From positions 12,465 through 76,464 of the forward strand of contig DFWY01000033.1 of NCBI GenBank assembly GCA_002381615.1: DNA of 64,000 nucleotides. Direction: 5' to 3'. The notes beneath the pieces were generated by a model. The model did not search any database. It was not told the DNA's origin and saw only the letters and a program-made list of their open reading frames with translations. Positions within the stretch are counted from its first letter, which is position 1; every line of letters starts with the position of its first letter. Both the position numbers and the translations under genes were made by a program. The stretch is from Polaromonas sp. UBA4122. GTDB taxonomy: Bacteria > Pseudomonadota > Gammaproteobacteria > Burkholderiales > Burkholderiaceae_C. Positions 46,801-54,507 of this stretch are shown in pieces.

Positions 46801-47892
46801 TCATGAACTGAACAGGAAGTTCATCACATCGCCATCCTTGACGATGTAATCCTTGCCTTCACTGCGCATCTTGCCGGCGTCTTTGGCGCCCTGCTCGCCC
46901 TTGAAGGTGATGAAATCCTCATAGGCGATGGTCTGGGCACGGATGTAGCCCTTCTCGAAATCGGTGTGGATGACACCTGCCGCCTGCGGGCCGGTGTCGC
47001 CCACATGGATGGTCCAGGCGCGCACTTCTTTCACACCGGCCGTAAAGTAGGTTTGCAGGCCCAGCAGCTTGTAGGCGGCCACGATCAGACGGTTCAAGCC
47101 AGGCTCGTCCTGGCCGATTTCGGCGAGGAACATTTTCTTGTCTTCCTCCTCCATGTCGGCCATTTCGGCTTCGATCTTGGCGCAGATCGCCACCACCGGC
47201 GCGTTTTGGGCTTTAGCGTAGGCCGTCAGACGGTCAAGAAAAGGATTGTTCTCAAAGCCATCTTCGGCCACGTTGGCCACGAACATGGCGGGCTTGGCGG
47301 TAATCAGGAAAAACTGTGTCAACAGCGGCAGCTCTTCCTTGCTGAACGCCAAGGTACGCACGGGTTTAGCCTCGTTCAGTGCAGCCTGGCATTTTTCCAG
47401 AATCGCCACCAACTTGATGGACTCCTTGTCGCCCGAGCGCGCGGCCTTGGTCACCCGGTGCAAGGCCTTTTCAACCGCCTGCAGATCAGCCAGGCACAAC
47501 TCGGTCTGGATCACCTCCATGTCGGAGATCGGATCGACCTTGCCGGCGACGTGGATCACGTTGTCGTCTTCAAAGCAGCGCACCACATTGACAATGGCGT
47601 CGGTCTCGCGGATGTGCGCCAGAAACTTGTTGCCCAGGCCCTCACCGGTGCTGGCACCGGCCACCAAACCGGCAATGTCCACGAACTCGACAATCGCGCG
47701 TTGCACCTTTTGTGGCTTGACGATGTCCGAGAGCGCATCCAGCCGTGCGTCAGGCACCTCCACGATGCCCACATTGGGCTCGATGGTACAAAAAGGATAG
47801 TTTTCCGCCGCGATCCCCGCTTTGGTCAACGCGTTGAACAGGGTGGATTTTCCGACGTTAGGCAAGCCTACGATGCCGCACTTCAAACTCAT
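46801..47892 (-). CDS. ychF: Redox-regulated ATPase YchF (OLA1 family)
   Basis: The 363-residue Obg-family protein binds ribosomes and hydrolyses ATP. P-loop [12 protein letters not shown] is at residues 9-20; a coiled-coil hairpin and C-terminal TGS domain ([10 protein letters not shown] end) follow. The ATG at 47892 starts MSLKCGIVG. Codons 1-33 lie inside the 105-bp direct repeat, and the DNA upstream of the ATG belongs to the inserted element, which offers an AAGG ribosome-binding site. A frame extending to 48009 is not part of the gene. Confidence 0.95.
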   Translation of the reverse strand: MSLKCGIVGLPNVGKSTLFNALTKAGIAAENYPFCTIEPNVGIVEVPDARLDALSDIVKPQKVQRAIVEFVDIAGLVAGASTGEGLGNKFLAHIRETDAIVNVVRCFEDDNVIHVAGKVDPISDMEVIQTELCLADLQAVEKALHRVTKAARSGDKESIKLVAILEKCQAALNEAKPVRTLAFSKEELPLLTQFFLITAKPAMFVANVAEDGFENNPFLDRLTAYAKAQNAPVVAICAKIEAEMADMEEEDKKMFLAEIGQDEPGLNRLIVAAYKLLGLQTYFTAGVKEVRAWTIHVGDTGPQAAGVIHTDFEKGYIRAQTIAYEDFITFKGEQGAKDAGKMRSEGKDYIVKDGDVMNFLFSS

Positions 47893-47898
47893 GACAAA
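47794..47898 (-). repeat. 105-bp direct repeat, copy A (functional ychF 5' end)
   Basis: Codons 1-33 of ychF plus 6 nt upstream. It is identical, as read, to 52110-52214. Left of it the native ychF continues; right of it the element begins. The similarity continues weakly beyond a 2-nt length difference (ACCTT), so the element supplies its own ychF ribosome-binding region. Confidence 0.9.
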
Positions 47899-47913
47899 AA
47901 CCTTAGAAATCAA

Positions 47914-47965
47914 TGCACTATCGAACCCAATGTGGGCATCGTGGAAGTGCCAGACCCGCGAATGG
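47914..47965 (+). pseudogene. Divergent ychF fragment, reverse orientation
   Basis: The + strand encodes [17 protein letters not shown], the YchF segment that follows codon 34. The native copy on the minus strand differs at many third codon positions (for example TGC/TGT, GAA/GAG, CCA/CCT) while the first 14 residues are the same. It is therefore a homologue from another organism, not a local duplication. Confidence 0.75.
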
Positions 47966-48019
47966 CGCGAAATCGTGAACAACAGAGCAAACCGATCCAA
48001 AACCTGCACTAGCGCAAAG

Positions 48020-48041
48020 TTTTGTCCTCGTTTTGTCCTGG
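48020..48041 (+). promoter_or_regulatory. Candidate integrase arm-type sites (left end)
   Basis: TTTTGTCCT occurs twice in tandem (48020-48028 and 48031-48039). TTTTGTCCTGG recurs near the right end of the element at 52027-52037. Repeated short motifs next to an integrase gene and att sites are typical of arm-binding sites. Direct evidence is limited to the repetition. Confidence 0.45.
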
Positions 48042-48048
48042 GGGAATA

Positions 48049-48687
48049 ATGTCAATTGTAATGATTAGCGAGTCCCTGCTACTCAGGACCACCGCCACTG
48101 ACGGTCGAATTCTGCGGGATCGGGTGCTCAGTGGCTTTGGCGTGCGCCTGAACGCACGCAAGCGCACCTTCCTGATTGCCACAAGCGTTTCAGGGGAACA
48201 GTTCCGAATGATGCTGGGTTACTGGCCTCTGATGACCGTGGATGAAGCTCGTTCGCGGGCCATGGATGTCTTGCGGCAGTGCCGCAACGGTGAACGGCCC
48301 AGTCGCAGGGTGGCGCCCAACGTGCCTACCCTGCGGGAAGCCTGCGAGGCGTATTGCAAGGCCAAGAGCATCAAACCGTCAAGCCAACGTCGGTATGAAT
48401 CCATCTTCAGAACTCACTTTGGGACTTGGCTTGACCGCCCGGTGAGTGATTTTGGGTATGCAGAGTTTGCCGAGCATTGCCACACGTTTGCACAATCCAA
48501 AGGTGCTGCGCTGGTCGAGGTCGGCCGGGGTCTGGTTGGAGCGTTGATCAAATTCGTCAATGCGGTTCACAGTCTGGATCTGAAAACGCCATTTACCAAG
48601 CTGGCAGCCGCAGGGCTGTTGATCGTCTGGCTTCAACCCCTTACAGCGACGTTCCAGAATCTCCCGCATCAAGGGCGTGATGGGTAA
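48049..48687 (+). pseudogene. Tyrosine integrase, N-terminal part (truncated)
   Basis: About 190 genuine residues: an N-terminal DUF4102-like arm-binding domain (VLSGFGVRLNARKRTFLI, LGYWPLMTVDEARSRA) and a SAM-like core-binding domain (TLREACEAYCKAKSIKP). Beyond about 48,625 the frame is antisense to the inverted catalytic piece and stops, so the catalytic residues R-H-R-Y are missing. The ATG at 48049 follows GGGGGA closely. Confidence 0.75.
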
Positions 48688-48837
48688 CGAATGCGGGCGC
48701 CCGTTCTTGGTCACAGGAACCACCAGGACGCCCCCAGCAAGGTCAATCCGACCCCGGCATAGCCCTTCTTTGCCCTCATTGCGTCGCAAGCCCGTGTAGA
48801 GCGACAGGTAACCCATCAATTTTTGCGTGCGTTTCAT
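48640..48837 (-). pseudogene. Tyrosine integrase, central catalytic piece (inverted)
   Basis: The minus strand reads LMGYLSLYTGLRRNEG (first catalytic Arg in TGLRRNE) then IDLAGGVLVVPVTKNGRPHS and LPITPLMREILERR. This is the front half of an integrase catalytic domain. It directly abuts the N-terminal part but in the opposite orientation. The H-x-x-R and Tyr box are absent. Confidence 0.75.
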
Positions 48838-48929
48838 AAAAAATATTAATTTGATTGATGTGAGTGTTAACCCTAGTATTGCCCCAGTTCGCAAGACATT
48901 GCTTGCTCAATTTTTTAAAGGAAACATTC

Positions 48930-49064
48930 ATGACAAACGCTGTTCTCGCCTATACATTTTTCGGGTCTAGCCTTGTGCCGTTCGCTAATGCGATCAAGCA
49001 AATATTCAAACGCGACGTAGCAGATGGTGACTCGTCATATGGTCAGTACATCTGGGGGCTGTAA
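48930..49064 (+). CDS. Hypothetical 44-residue protein
   Basis: The ATG at 48930 follows AAAGGAAACATTC, a plausible ribosome-binding site, and the product begins MTNAVLAYTFFGSSLVPFAN. A hydrophobic N-terminal half is followed by a charged end (IKQIFKRDVADGDSSYGQY). It resembles a small membrane-active peptide but matches nothing I know. It lies between two integrase pieces. Confidence 0.45.
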   Translation: MTNAVLAYTFFGSSLVPFANAIKQIFKRDVADGDSSYGQYIWGL

Positions 49065-49071
49065 TTCAGGT

Positions 49072-49296
49072 TCAGCCGCTACGTTCTAGGCAAAGGCTTG
49101 ACCCATTTCCACCAACGACCGTTGAGGTGGCTTGGCGGGGGATTCCGAGCCGTCGCTGCATCTCGACCTGGATTTTCACCAGCCCATCCCGAACATCCCC
49201 AAAGTCCAACCCCACATAGTGCCGGTGCAGCACATCCGTCTTGGGTGCCGTGTGGTTCAGGATTCTGCGCAGCACCGCAGAGCTAATTCCCGTCAC
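49072..49296 (-). pseudogene. Tyrosine integrase, C-terminal piece
   Basis: The minus strand reads VLRRILNHTAPKTDVLHRHY, which carries a Tyr-box pattern (LNHT, then HRHY with the nucleophilic Tyr), followed by IQVEMQRRLG. A TGA lies just before it. It is on the same strand as the central piece but upstream of it, so the two are not in gene order. The 300-bp gap holds nothing else. Confidence 0.65.
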
Positions 49297-49375
49297 TCAG
49301 TTGAACCACCGAACATCAAAGCCCCAAAGGGCGGATGTATGAGAAGTGATTTACTTCGCGTCGAAATGCATGCCT

Positions 49376-50383
49376 TTAAAGCCCGCCGAGCCGCTTGGCA
49401 AAAGAGAACGCATAGGCCGGGGATCGAAACAAAAGGATCGGATCATTCGTCGGCGCGATACCGTCACCCATCACCAAGGGATCAAAGTTGATTTTTTCGC
49501 ATTCGGCGCCCTTCTGCGGCATTGCCGAGGAAATGGTCAGCGTACCTGCTTTGATTTGCCTGCGGCTCTCGGGCCAAGCTAGCGTCGGATTGTCTTCAGG
49601 ATCACCCGGCTCGCCAATTGAGACCATCATGTTCCAGCGCGCAGGCCCCTGCTTGGCCCGATTGATCAGCGCTTGCTCAAGGAAATTCGCAGGCGCCGAT
49701 TTAAGCTCATCATCGGTAAGCCGTTTCACGCCATCCTGCGGCACGAAACGCCAGCGCACGAGCGTAGTCTTGTTTTCTCGATTAATGAACTTGAAGGTGT
49801 GAATGCCAAAGAAGGCGCTGTTGGCGTAGCTGGCAGGAGGGTTGTTGTTCGCCAAATACTCCGTCTGTGCCAAGTTGTCAGGATGGCTCGCCTTGAAAGC
49901 CTTGATCTTTTCCGGGTCGGGCTTGCCCGTTGCGGGATCAGGTTTCGTTGCGACCATCAGGTCGAGAAAGGTTCGAGGTTGCATGGCGCCGAAGATCGGC
50001 GTATTCAGCATCGTCATGTGCTGCAGGCCACCATCAGACAGTTTGAACTGCAGAGCCATGCCACGGGCGCTCTTCGCCGTATCAGGCGCCTTGGGATTAC
50101 CGCCGGCCAAAGAAAAACGGGCAATGACTGGAATGCTCTTGCCCGAAAAAAGCCCTGATTTTGAATAAGCTGCAGCCTCTGGTGATCCGACGAACTCACC
50201 TTGCGCACAAGTGCCCTTGGTGTGATTACGTCGTTCGCCAGGTGTCACCCCGAAGGTGCCCTCAATCGCGGTGACCACCTGATCAGCGGTCACCTCATCT
50301 TGCGCGGCCATGCCCAACGGAGCGCTGAGTGCCAATACGCCGGCGAGCATCCATTTAGGAGATTTGTTGATCTGCATTTTCAT
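49376..50383 (-). CDS. srpA: SrpA-type catalase-like periplasmic peroxidase
   Basis: This 335-residue protein is a minimal catalase-fold protein with a signal peptide (cleavage after GMAA). The distal histidine is in RRNHTKGTC (about residue 54), and the proximal heme ligand in RSPAYAFSF (RxxxY, near residue 325). These small catalase-related proteins act as peroxidases rather than true catalases. It is cargo of the ychF element. A 34-bp sequence upstream (50493-50526) is shared with the c'-type cytochrome gene. Confidence 0.88.
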   Translation of the reverse strand: MKMQINKSPKWMLAGVLALSAPLGMAAQDEVTADQVVTAIEGTFGVTPGERRNHTKGTCAQGEFVGSPEAAAYSKSGLFSGKSIPVIARFSLAGGNPKAPDTAKSARGMALQFKLSDGGLQHMTMLNTPIFGAMQPRTFLDLMVATKPDPATGKPDPEKIKAFKASHPDNLAQTEYLANNNPPASYANSAFFGIHTFKFINRENKTTLVRWRFVPQDGVKRLTDDELKSAPANFLEQALINRAKQGPARWNMMVSIGEPGDPEDNPTLAWPESRRQIKAGTLTISSAMPQKGAECEKINFDPLVMGDGIAPTNDPILLFRSPAYAFSFAKRLGGL

Positions 50384-50492
50384 TCCTGGCGATTGTTGAG
50401 ATTTGAGTGAGTTACTTCTTCAGGATAAATGTTCAATCCTTCCCTCGTGAAGAGAGATAACCCTGTATCAAGTACCGCTCGGGATTACTGCG

Positions 50493-50526
50493 GCCGACTT
50501 TTCGGCGCCATTCTCCTATGATGGCC
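50493..50526 (-). promoter_or_regulatory. Shared upstream motif of srpA
   Basis: On the minus strand GGCCAT, ATAGGAGA and TGGCGC lead to GTCGGC, about 110 nt before the srpA ATG. The same 34 bp occur with 28 identities at 51963-51996 before the c'-type cytochrome gene. It may be a common promoter, for example of an ECF sigma factor, or a regulator site. Confidence 0.5.
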
Positions 50527-50587
50527 TCAAGTTGAGCTTCCCCCCAGTTTCCCGGACACATTCAATGACCACCCTTCCCAAAGAAGA

Positions 50588-50944
50588 TTAGTCCAAAAAC
50601 TTGCTCCAGGTTCCGATGTTATAAACCTTCCGGTAGCCCTTCTTCCTTAGCATTAGTTTTGCCATTCCACTTCGTGTTCCGCTAGCACAGCAGAGAACAA
50701 CCGGGGAGGACTTGGGTATCTCACCGAGTCTGCTTCCCAATTCCTGAAGGGGGATGTTAATTGTTCCAGGAGCATTCCCATTTGCGAACTCCCCAGCTGA
50801 TCTAACGTCGACAAAGATTGCGCCGTTCTTCTTAAGTTCTGGCAGCATAGCAATGACTCTTTTTGAATTCCACCACTTGTACGCAAACCAAAGAACCAGA
50901 GCCATGAATGGCCAATACTTTTCAAAAAGACCCAGAAAATCCAT
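50588..50944 (-). CDS. Membrane-anchored rhodanese-like protein
   Basis: This 118-residue protein has one N-terminal transmembrane helix (about residues 8-25) and a C-terminal rhodanese domain with AIFVDVRSAGEFANG and the active-site loop LCCASGTRSG (catalytic Cys). It could transfer sulfur or handle persulfides at the membrane. AAGGAG lies 6 nt before the ATG at 50944, so a longer frame is rejected. Cargo of the ychF element. Confidence 0.88.
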   Translation of the reverse strand: MDFLGLFEKYWPFMALVLWFAYKWWNSKRVIAMLPELKKNGAIFVDVRSAGEFANGNAPGTINIPLQELGSRLGEIPKSSPVVLCCASGTRSGMAKLMLRKKGYRKVYNIGTWSKFLD

Positions 50945-51006
50945 ATAACTCCTTGGTAGACCGAATGGATGAAGTAGCGGAGGATAAGCTGTTGGCGCCG
51001 ATCCAC

Positions 51007-51123
51007 TTTTGACCCATGTGCCGGGATTCGGCTGACCCATGCACCAGCCTTGCGAACGTTGCCAGCATTGCGATTGCAGGGATTTCGCTTGGGTCAGTCC
51101 ATCGTCGGCACGTGGGTCAATTC
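51007..51123. repeat. Small inverted-repeat element (MITE-like or IS remnant)
   Basis: The left end (51007-51041) has TTGACCCATGTGCCGG and then GCTGACCCATG. The right end, read in reverse, has TTGACCCACGTGCCG and then ACTGACCCAAG. The ends are thus about 35-bp imperfect inverted repeats, each with two TGACCCA units, around some 45 bp. Repeated terminal units are characteristic of IS21-type ends, but no transposase remains. Confidence 0.6.
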
Positions 51124-51363
51124 TCGACTGGCCGCAACACTTCGGCCAAGTAGATACGAATTTACCCACACATAGAGCGCCAGCATAGCCGACATCGTGG
51201 CGACGGTCTCCTGTCCTAGCCTGGACAGCCAAGGTCGGGAAATGATGGAACAGTTTGAACGCACTGAACATTAAGCCGCCATGTGGCGGTGCGGGGTCGC
51301 TGGGCCAGATGCAGCGGGTGGTACAGACGGCTGACCTACATCAGGGATACAGCTCAGTCACCA

Positions 51364-51903
51364 TCACTGAAGCCGATATACCGAATGACACGCGACGCAC
51401 TGCTGAGTCACTCGGGACAGTGCAGCCAACGCCGCTTTTGAGTCACCTGTCTTTGCTGCTTCTGACGCGGCTGTTGCAAAATCGCTGGCCGCGCTGTGCA
51501 TTGAGTATCCAATGTTACGCATACCTTCAGGCATGAACTGAGCCATCATTTGTTCCATGCTACCGGGCGTGGACATTTGTGGTTGACTTGTTCCCGCCGG
51601 TGCTTTGCATCCCTCAGCGGCAGGAGAATCAAGCCCCAACCTGTCTCCAGCTATCTTTGCGGCTTTGCCGAATTGCGCTTTGGAGATGGCATCCACGACT
51701 TCAGAGATGACTTGCAGATGATCGCGCATGTTGGAAAGCATATGCGCCTTCATCGGGGGAGGGAAATCTAGGAGCTGACGGCTATCGTTTGCCATCGCAG
51801 CCATATGCATTTTGTGATCCATCGTAGGCTGCAGATCAGTCTGAGCATGGGCATACCCAATTAGAGCGAAGGTGAAGATCGAGGCGATGGCGAGGCTACG
51901 CAT
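51364..51903 (-). CDS. Cytochrome c'-like protein (class II heme motif near the C terminus)
   Basis: This protein of about 179 residues has a signal peptide (MRSLAIASIFTFALIGYAHA). Its helical body is rich in Met and Ala, and a single CVACH heme motif lies 8 residues from the end, the position found in cytochromes c' and c556. These proteins bind NO or shuttle electrons in the periplasm. The ATG at 51903 begins the signal peptide, so the longer frame is rejected. It shares an upstream motif with srpA. Confidence 0.82.
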   Translation of the reverse strand: MRSLAIASIFTFALIGYAHAQTDLQPTMDHKMHMAAMANDSRQLLDFPPPMKAHMLSNMRDHLQVISEVVDAISKAQFGKAAKIAGDRLGLDSPAAEGCKAPAGTSQPQMSTPGSMEQMMAQFMPEGMRNIGYSMHSAASDFATAASEAAKTGDSKAALAALSRVTQQCVACHSVYRLQ

Positions 51904-51962
51904 AGAGGTTTTCCAAACTTGACAATCGTGTGAACGCATGGCGATGTGAGTCCCAATGAATA

Positions 51963-51996
51963 GCCGACAAATCTGCGCCACTCTCCTATCATGGCC
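51963..51996 (-). promoter_or_regulatory. Shared upstream motif of the cytochrome c'-like gene
   Basis: Copy of the 34-bp sequence found before srpA, 60 nt upstream of the ATG at 51903. The core GGCCATGATAGGAGAGTGG is conserved in 17 of 19 positions between the copies. Confidence 0.5.
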
Positions 51997-52026
51997 CGCA
52001 CCCGCTGATGATTATTTCAGCGGCAA

Positions 52027-52037
52027 TTTTGTCCTGG
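52027..52037 (+). promoter_or_regulatory. Candidate integrase arm-type site (right end)
   Basis: TTTTGTCCTGG matches the motif found twice next to the integrase start at the left end. It lies about 70 bp from direct repeat B. Confidence 0.4.
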
Positions 52038-52109
52038 CTTAGCTGCCGAACTTTTATGAACGCTCGGAAGTGCTTGAGGCCATTAGCTTTTTTAAATCGT
52101 CCAGCCTTG

Positions 52110-52214
52110 AGGATAGTTTTCCGCCGCGATCCCCGCTTTGGTCAACGCGTTGAACAGGGTGGATTTTCCGACGTTAGGCAAGCCTACGATGCCGCACTTC
52201 AAACTCATGACAAA
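52110..52214 (-). repeat. 105-bp direct repeat, copy B (orphan ychF 5' end)
   Basis: Identical, as read, to 47794-47898. It encodes ychF codons 1-33 and then runs into element DNA, so this copy codes no full protein. Its right side carries a GAAGG ribosome-binding site and is probably the original upstream region of ychF. Any promoter left here would drive a truncated product. Confidence 0.9.
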
Positions 52215-52272
52215 CCTTCAAAAACAGGGGAAGAAGTGTATTCGATACTCAATGGGTGAGGAATTTCACCCT

Positions 52273-53199
52273 TTAGAAACGAAAGTTAGCACCGACCGCC
52301 TGACCGACCTTAAGCAGGTGGTCGGTGCCGTGCAACACAATGGCATTCATGCCAAAAGTCACCGCACCATGGACGCGGGCATCCTGGCGATAAGTCTGCA
52401 GCATGTCGACGACCTCCGGGCTGCTGGTGGCCGTTGCCGGGTCGATATTGGGAATCGGGCAGCGTGGGCAGGGCTTGACGGGTTTGAGCTGCACCGCGCC
52501 TTGCGCTGTGGCGATCTGCAACAGATCGAGCCGGTCTTCGTCGTGCGCTGCCAGTTCGCTGCCGTCGCTCCCCTTAGCCTGATTACCCAGCACGATATTG
52601 GGCCGAAAACGCTCCATGCCCACCGCTGCGGCGCCTGCGGCTGTCAGCTTTTCATTGAGGTGGTCAAGAGAGGCTTCGCTGATGACCAGCAGGGAATAAC
52701 CGTCACTGAACTGGTTGAGCGCTTCAAACCCTGCAGTCCACTTCGGACTTGAGATTCTTTTGTGTTCAGGGTCAAAGCGCACCAGGCGCGCCTTGGTGCC
52801 CAGAAAATCGGTGAACCATTGGGCGGCGATGGCACCCATGTCAAAGGCTGGCACTTCATCGTCCCAGACGCGCACACGCATCGGCGCTTCAACTGCATCC
52901 AGCGCGATGTGCAGGGCCAGCATGCCGGGGGCGCGCAGCACCATTTCGTAGTGCTTGAGTTGCGGCTTGATCAGCGCCATGCGCGGCAGCTCGCGCTGCG
53001 TGAGGAATTCACCTTGCGCGTCCACCACCATCCAGGCGCGGTCAAATTCCAGCCCGGTCTCGGTCAGGAGGGCCTCTTGCACCTGAACTCCGGCGCAGGA
53101 CTTGACCGGATACACATAAAGCCGCGAAATCACCGCGGACAGATCCGAAGGCGCATCAGAGAAGGCGTCGATCAATGTGTCATTCAATGAAGCGCTCAT
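52273..53199 (-). CDS. MOSC domain protein (MOSC N-terminal beta barrel type)
   Basis: The 308-residue protein has an N-terminal MOSC_N barrel (ISRLYVYPVKSCAGVQV) and a C-terminal MOSC domain with GMERFRPNIVLG and the conserved cysteine in KPCPRCPIPNID. MOSC proteins handle molybdenum cofactor or sulfur transfer, as in YcbX and mARC enzymes that reduce N-hydroxylated compounds. The ATG at 53199 has AAGGA upstream at a long spacing. Confidence 0.88.
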   Translation of the reverse strand: MSASLNDTLIDAFSDAPSDLSAVISRLYVYPVKSCAGVQVQEALLTETGLEFDRAWMVVDAQGEFLTQRELPRMALIKPQLKHYEMVLRAPGMLALHIALDAVEAPMRVRVWDDEVPAFDMGAIAAQWFTDFLGTKARLVRFDPEHKRISSPKWTAGFEALNQFSDGYSLLVISEASLDHLNEKLTAAGAAAVGMERFRPNIVLGNQAKGSDGSELAAHDEDRLDLLQIATAQGAVQLKPVKPCPRCPIPNIDPATATSSPEVVDMLQTYRQDARVHGAVTFGMNAIVLHGTDHLLKVGQAVGANFRF

Positions 53200-53324
53200 T
53201 TTTTTATCAATTCCTTGTGAATGCAGGGGTGAATCAGGGATGAATGTGTGGGCCGATGCCTGGCCCGGGTGAACAGCCATACCCCCTCAAAACACCAATT
53301 TTGCACTGCCTTCTAAAATGGGGC

Positions 53325-54470
53325 ATGTCCAAGACCTTTGATGTTTGTATTCGTGGCGATGGCGTGGTGGGCCGCACACTGGCCTTGCTGCTGGCGCGCG
53401 AGCGCCTGCGCGTGGCTCTGGTCACCCGGCCCCACAACGCGCACGCCGTACCGGCCGCTGCCGATGTGCCTACCGACGTACGTGCCTATGCCCTGAACAG
53501 CGCTTCCCGGGCGGTGCTGGAGACCCTGCGGGCCTGGCCCGAAGCGCCTTTTGTCACTCCTGTGCTTGAGATGCAGGTCTGGGGCGACGAGGGCGGCAGG
53601 CTGGATTTCACGGCGCAAAGCGTGGCCCAGCCGGCACTGGCCTGGATTGTGGATGTGCCCGCCCTGGAGAAGCAACTGATCCAGGCGGTTCGCTACCAGC
53701 CGCACATTGAGACCGTGGCGCTACCGGCCAAAGCCGCGCTCAGCGTGATTTGCGAAGGCCAGAAAAGCAGTAGCCGAGATGAATTCGGCCTCAATCGGTC
53801 GGTCAACTGGACCGTCAAACCCTATCCGCAAAAAGCCATTGCGGCCCGGCTGGAATCCAGCAAACCGCATGGGGGCATCGCCCGCCAATGGTTTTCCAAC
53901 GGCGACATCCTGGCTCTTTTGCCCTTGTCCGGCGCGGACGGGAACTCTGTGGCGCTGGTCTGGTCAGTCTCTGTGGAGCGTGCCAGTGCGCTGGAAGCAC
54001 TGCCACCGGAAGAATTTTGTGCCGCCCTGCAAGCCGTTTATGGCGAGGAAGTTGGCCAGGAAGTCGGCGCTTTGCGGTTAACAAGCGAACGGACCAGCTG
54101 GCCGCTTGCGCTGTCCAACGCCGAGCATTGGGTCGGGCCGGGCTGGGCACTGGCCGGGGATGCCGCGCACACCGTGCATCCGCTGTCCGGGCAGGGCCTG
54201 AACCTGGGCCTGGCCGATGCGGTGTGCCTCGCCGAGGTGATTGCACAGCGTGAATACTGGCGTGGGCTGGGCGATGAAAAGCTGCTGCGCCGCTTTGAGC
54301 GGGCGCGCAAAGCCGACGTGGCCGCCATGGGTGCGGTCACCGATGGGCTGCACAACCTCTTTGCGCAGACCGGTGGCCCGTGGCAGGCTTTGCGCAACTG
54401 GGGCATGAAAGGGTTTGCCCGCAGCGACCTTCTCAAGCGCTGGGTGGCGCGCCAGGCTGCAGGGCTATGA
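53325..54470 (+). CDS. UbiH/Coq6-family FAD-dependent hydroxylase
   Basis: About 381 residues. The N-terminal FAD-binding GDGVVG motif is near residue 12 and the GDAAHTVHPLSGQGLNLGLA motif near residue 283, both diagnostic for ubiquinone-ring hydroxylases (UbiH, UbiF, UbiI, UbiM). Which ring position it hydroxylates cannot be told. The ATG at 53325 starts MSKTFDVCIRG. It is divergent from the MOSC gene; dsbC follows. Confidence 0.87.
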   Translation: MSKTFDVCIRGDGVVGRTLALLLARERLRVALVTRPHNAHAVPAAADVPTDVRAYALNSASRAVLETLRAWPEAPFVTPVLEMQVWGDEGGRLDFTAQSVAQPALAWIVDVPALEKQLIQAVRYQPHIETVALPAKAALSVICEGQKSSSRDEFGLNRSVNWTVKPYPQKAIAARLESSKPHGGIARQWFSNGDILALLPLSGADGNSVALVWSVSVERASALEALPPEEFCAALQAVYGEEVGQEVGALRLTSERTSWPLALSNAEHWVGPGWALAGDAAHTVHPLSGQGLNLGLADAVCLAEVIAQREYWRGLGDEKLLRRFERARKADVAAMGAVTDGLHNLFAQTGGPWQALRNWGMKGFARSDLLKRWVARQAAGL

Positions 54471-54507
54471 GTTGTTGGAAAAGTTGTTGGAAAAACCAGG
54501 AATGAAA

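Larger units (their letters stand above)
47794..52214. mobile_element. Decayed integrative element inserted at the 5' end of ychF
   Basis: Two identical 105-bp direct repeats bound a 4.2-kb insert. Near its left end lie integrase arm-type-like repeats and an integrase N-terminal half; two further integrase pieces follow. Cargo comprises SrpA-type peroxidase, rhodanese and a c'-type cytochrome. The left copy restores ychF; the right copy keeps the native upstream side. The arrangement fits site-specific integration followed by decay of the integrase. Confidence 0.75.

Noticed and set aside
47893..48009. N-terminal extension of YchF by 39 residues
   Set aside because: The extension is antisense to the foreign ychF fragment and lies in element DNA; the family begins at MSLKCGIVG.
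46966..48012. Long open frame (348 codons) on the + strand across ychF
   Set aside because: It is antisense to a fully conserved YchF protein and has no domain of its own; high-GC codon use creates such antisense frames.
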